Below are positions 60,711 to 64,000 of a DNA stretch of 64,000 nucleotides, piece by piece. The notes beneath the pieces were generated by a model. It was not told the DNA's origin and did no database searches. It saw only the letters and a program-made list of their open reading frames with translations. How positions within the stretch are numbered: the first letter of the stretch is position 1; each line of letters opens with the position of its first letter. The stretch is from Portulaca oleracea. Lineage: Eukaryota; Streptophyta; Magnoliopsida; Caryophyllales; Portulacaceae. The stretch covers positions 58,663,518 through 58,727,517 of the forward strand of contig CM055869.1 in assembly GCA_029582165.1 (NCBI GenBank). The letters run 5' to 3'. Both the position numbers and the translations under genes were made by a program.

Positions 60711-63008
60711 TCACTTCAAATCTCTGAACATGAGTTCATTTATCCGATCGATTCCAAGATCAGAGATGGGTTCTATCGGCTGATCATCTTTCCTGGTCTG
60801 CGATGTTGCCATCTGTGGCTCCCTGCTGTGCTCATCTAAACAACACCGCAATAAATGAATCGATTTAGCGGTTTTAACTCTGGTCTCAAGAAAGAACGAA
60901 CGAAAGTTTCAAACCCAACTCCCCCTGAGAAAAACAATGGAAAGAGAGAAAGAAAAGACCGAAATTGGATTCATTACCGAAGATTACATTCGAGGAAGTT
61001 GGAGGAGGTGTTGCCATGAAGTTGAGGCCAATGTAAAACCCTAATACTAAGACCACTAAGACCATAAAATAACTTGGCAAAGCTAAAGCCCAGTACCTGA
61101 AACAAGCAGGCAGCAATTTCAGCCATTAGTATACTACCAAAGGTTGAAAAATGAAAATCGAGGCTGAAACAGCATCAAACGAGAAAACCCTACTCTTGCC
61201 TTTCATGCAGTAAAATTAGATCGGCTTTTATTCATTAGTATACAATGCAACAATACAATAATCAAGTTGAAATATTTCATAACATTTTCCGTTTTCTTTT
61301 CTTTTTTTTAGCAGGAATAAACCTCTCCAAGAACTTCAGTTCATGTAAGGCTATCTACATCTAGATCCCCCAGACGCGTTCAAACGTGTTTTCCTGAGAG
61401 TTTGTTGTCTTTGTCGGTCTAATTTCCTAGTAACATGTTTGGGGGGGGGGAGGGGATGCAAATCCAATACCCCAAAAGTCCCGCTAGAGAAAAGGGTGTG
61501 TGAGCATCTAATATAGTAGTCTTACCCCTGAATTAAATTTTAAAAATTCAGAGAGACTAGATCAGATTGACCTAAGATTTTAACATCGTTCACTGCCTAC
61601 TACTTCATGAAAAGAAGTAGAAGGGGTTTAGAGAAGCATTTTGATTTACTCTATTACAATGCAAGTAACATTGGGAAATTACATCGAATCAATTGAACAC
61701 AATACTTGCCGAAATTTGAACTATGCGTTTTCGCCGTTTCTGTAAGGCTGATTCTGAATACAGGTAATACAGAAGGTTCATACGGTAACAATATCTACAA
61801 ATGACATAAGATAGCAATACATGAAAAGTTCAATCTCCTGGCCAATAATGCATTTGTTCTCTTTTAGATACCACCGGCTTTATGCACGATTCAAAGCTTG
61901 CATATTGCAAATGAAAGTATTAGCCACTATGGTTGGAAATCCTAATTATTTCATCTTTACAAATTCAGTTTTCAGATTTCCAGGAGACAGACTGTAACAA
62001 GTACAGAATACCGGTAAAACTGACCTGCTAGGATAGTAGAAGATCCCAATATAATGCAACCATTGCTCAGGAAAATATGCCCATATGAAGAATATGGCTG
62101 TTCAAAGCAAGTAATTTAAGTGTTAGAGCTTTTTTTCTTTTCCTGATCTCTACCCCCTTCCCCGTTTCACTCCCTACCAAAGGAGGAGAAAAGAGGTATC
62201 CCTGCAGAGGGTTTTGCTTTTTGGGCATTTAAAACCTATGAAAACAGATTTGAAAGCAAAACGCCATCCATGTCAAACCAACTTGATAGTAATTTGTTAT
62301 AGCACGTTAACCAAATATTATATTATCTTAAAAGAACGGGTTTTGGATGCTGATATACTGAACTTTGGGGTTGGTGTTAGACGATAATATATCCAACTTT
62401 ACACTTGCACACTTTGTATCATCCTACTATGGACCTAACTTAGTGTTTATACACTACACCACCAACTTTTTGGACAATAGTGTATCACATTTCGTTCAAA
62501 TTTGTCCAAGAAATAAGAAGTGTAGAGTGTAGACAATAAAACCATCCAAAATAAGGCGATACGAGTGTCCAAGAGTAAAGTAGACTGTATAATCATCCAA
62601 CACCCCCCACAGTCCAGTATATTAGCATCCGAAAACCGTAACATTAACCGGCAACCTCTAGAAAACGTCATCAAATCTCCATGAAAGTAATACTATAACA
62701 AAACATATGGAACAAGCTTCAAAGAGATTCCATTTAAGTTCTCATAAGACTTGTAAAAGGGCAGTAGTAAAAGCTATGAAACAAGGAACACGGATTGCAC
62801 CTGTAGCGACAACAGTCGTGATGGAACCAACAAATCCATACACTTCTGCCGGCTTGGGCCCATGTTGACCAGATAGACCGAATCCAGAAGGCTTGTCATT
62901 GACATCCACATAGGAATTCCGTTTTCTCGACAGGCTGAGAACTCTCCTAGGACTATTGACTGGATAAGGATCTTGCTTCGAGCTGTTTACAAGGTAGGTA
63001 TCTTCCAT
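60711..63008 (-). CDS. PIGP: PIG-P subunit of GPI-N-acetylglucosaminyltransferase
   Basis: A small ER membrane subunit of the complex that starts GPI-anchor synthesis by adding GlcNAc from UDP-GlcNAc to phosphatidylinositol. Minus-strand exons: 63008-62801, 62097-62025, 61096-60978, 60835-60711. GT-AG junctions join to 174 aa. Residues 1-50 are a variable basic leader (SLSRKRNSY). The PIG-P domain begins KPAEVYGFVGSITTVVATAIFFIWAYFPEQWL (first membrane segment), then HYIGIFYYPSRYWALALPSYFMVLVVLVLGFYIGLNF (second), and ends SDLGIDRINELMF as in other plant PIG-P proteins. An upstream 5' UTR exon is likely at about 63590-63700 (donor ACGTAAG); the acceptor may be the CAG near 63030. An out-of-frame ATG sits eight bases before the chosen start. 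Confidence 0.92.
62339..62637. mobile_element. Foldback MITE in PIG-P intron 1
   Basis: Left GGTTTTGGATGCTGATATAC and right, reversed, GGTTTTCGGATGCTAATATA pair imperfectly along about 90 bp per arm. It is the same family as 2427-2749. It lies between the first two coding exons of PIG-P. Confidence 0.7.
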
Positions 63009-64000
63009 TCTGTCATGATTTGATGCACCCCACTGATAAGATTATGCAATTTTGATCTTTCTAGCATGCACTTAAATTCAGCTTGCACAAACAGAAAAAG
63101 ATGCTCAAGGTTCTATTATAGAGTAAATTCATAGCAGGTTTGATTTATTAATGGCAAGAATCATATGCAACAAGTTCAGAAATGCAAATGGGGATGTAGA
63201 TATCTCATATATAGTAAATAAAAATGTATTCGATTAAAATTTCCAACTTCAATCATCAGTATGAGCAATTGGGTAAATACCTAAATGCAAATTCGAGCTC
63301 AATGCAAGTGATGCATCCATAGAATTCAAAGCAATAAAATATTAAAACCCAATTCCAGGAATAAACTTTGAAAGCAAATCAATGGCACAAACAACAAAAT
63401 TTGTAGACCCAGATGCAAAGTTTGAAATATTTCCCATTTTCCCTCTTGTGGTTTTCTTTCAGACATTTCATCGAACACCTGAGGCTCATTCTCGAGTTAT
63501 TCGTCCACACAAAAACAAATACTCAGAAATCGGAGACAAAATGCCAATTACAATCGAAATCGTTGAAAAACAGCAGGAAACTTACGTGGGTTTGACGGAA
63601 TCGTCTTCTACAAGAGCTTCAGTGAAGCAAATATGGCGAAGAAAATGGGATCAGAAATTCAGAAACAGGATTTGTTGAAGAGGGAAAGAGAATTTGGATG
63701 CTAGGATTCGAACTCGTGTCGTTTGTTTTCTTTTCTTTCCCTTTTCATTCCAGAGTTTTAATTTTCTTTAAAAAAAAAAAACTACACCCTCGTCCGGTCG
63801 TCCCAAATTGACTTTTTGATTAATGACAATTTATATTTTTATATTTTTTATAGCATAATATTAATATTTTATGATACTCCATCTTATCCATATTTATTAT
63901 GTTTTAATAAATATTATACGGCTCCAATCTCCTTTAACTGATAATTTCTTATAGCATATTTCATTAAAAAAAGTAGCATATAATGTTTATGAATTTATGA
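63009..64000. other. PIG-P 5' region and window edge
   Basis: About 63590-63710 is a probable non-coding first exon of PIG-P, with an intron to about 63030. Beyond 63780 CCCTCGTCCGGTCGTCCCAA and a later ACTCCATCTTATCCATATTT look like overlapping Stowaway-type ends, cut by the window edge. Confidence 0.4.

Noticed and set aside
61350..61520. SINE-like text (GTAAGGCTATCTACATCTAGATCCCCC), with similar text near 52600 and 57165
   Set aside because: Resembles the conserved part of Au-type SINEs, but I could not define head, tail or target duplications at any of the sites.

Overview
The window is nuclear DNA from a flowering plant. Evidence: multi-exon genes with GT-AG introns and plant-type products (membrane-anchored hexokinase, plant glucosylceramide synthase, F-box genes), plus dense plant transposon families (Stowaway, Tourist/Harbinger, hAT and Mutator MITEs, a TRIM, a Cassandra element carrying 5S rRNA sequence, solo LTRs, LINE pieces). 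Gene structures look eudicot; I cannot name the species. No bacterial operon, CRISPR array, phage or intact RNA gene was seen.

Layout. 1-14 kb is gene-poor: an RNase H-like relic, a TRIM with a hAT MITE inside one LTR (1251-2137), a solo LTR (3192-3846), several MITEs and a decayed repeat array (9.2-10.3 kb). 14.5-19.7 kb is a nine-exon hexokinase (+). 22.1-23.2 kb is an intronless 3-hydroxyisobutyrate dehydrogenase-like gene (-). 23.8-26.8 kb is a Harbinger MITE split by an ORF1-only LINE, with a second MITE beside it. 28.9-30.2 kb is an intact F-box gene (+). 31.3-32.4 kb is a foldback MITE split by a second solo LTR. 33.2-33.8 kb encodes a TIM17-type import subunit (-). 35.5-37.0 kb encodes a SpoU/TrmH rRNA 2'-O-methyltransferase (+). 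37.7-38.9 kb is an inverted, frameshifted duplicate of the F-box gene. 39.3-40.0 kb is a Mutator-type element with 9-bp target duplications; 41.3-42.0 kb is a Cassandra TRIM. 48.4-55.0 kb is a 14-exon glucosylceramide synthase (+). 57.0-58.9 kb is a five-exon cytochrome b5-like gene (-). 59.26-59.61 kb is a 5'-truncated retro-insertion with an 18-bp target duplication. 60.7-63.7 kb is a PIG-P gene of GPI-anchor synthesis (-).

The genes are independent housekeeping genes, not a pathway cluster: sugar phosphorylation and sensing, organelle redox metabolism, mitochondrial import, rRNA methylation, sphingolipid glycosylation, an ER-type cytochrome b5 and GPI-anchor initiation. Their order matters, though. 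As I recall the Arabidopsis map, HXK2, the SpoU methyltransferase and GCS are adjacent on chromosome 2, and HXK1 sits beside the dehydrogenase-like gene on chromosome 4. This window holds all of these on one segment, which fits an unfractionated ancestral block. I found no convincing new molecular system; the most unusual items are this block, the nested insertions with clean target duplications, and a repeated palindrome inside the solo LTRs.
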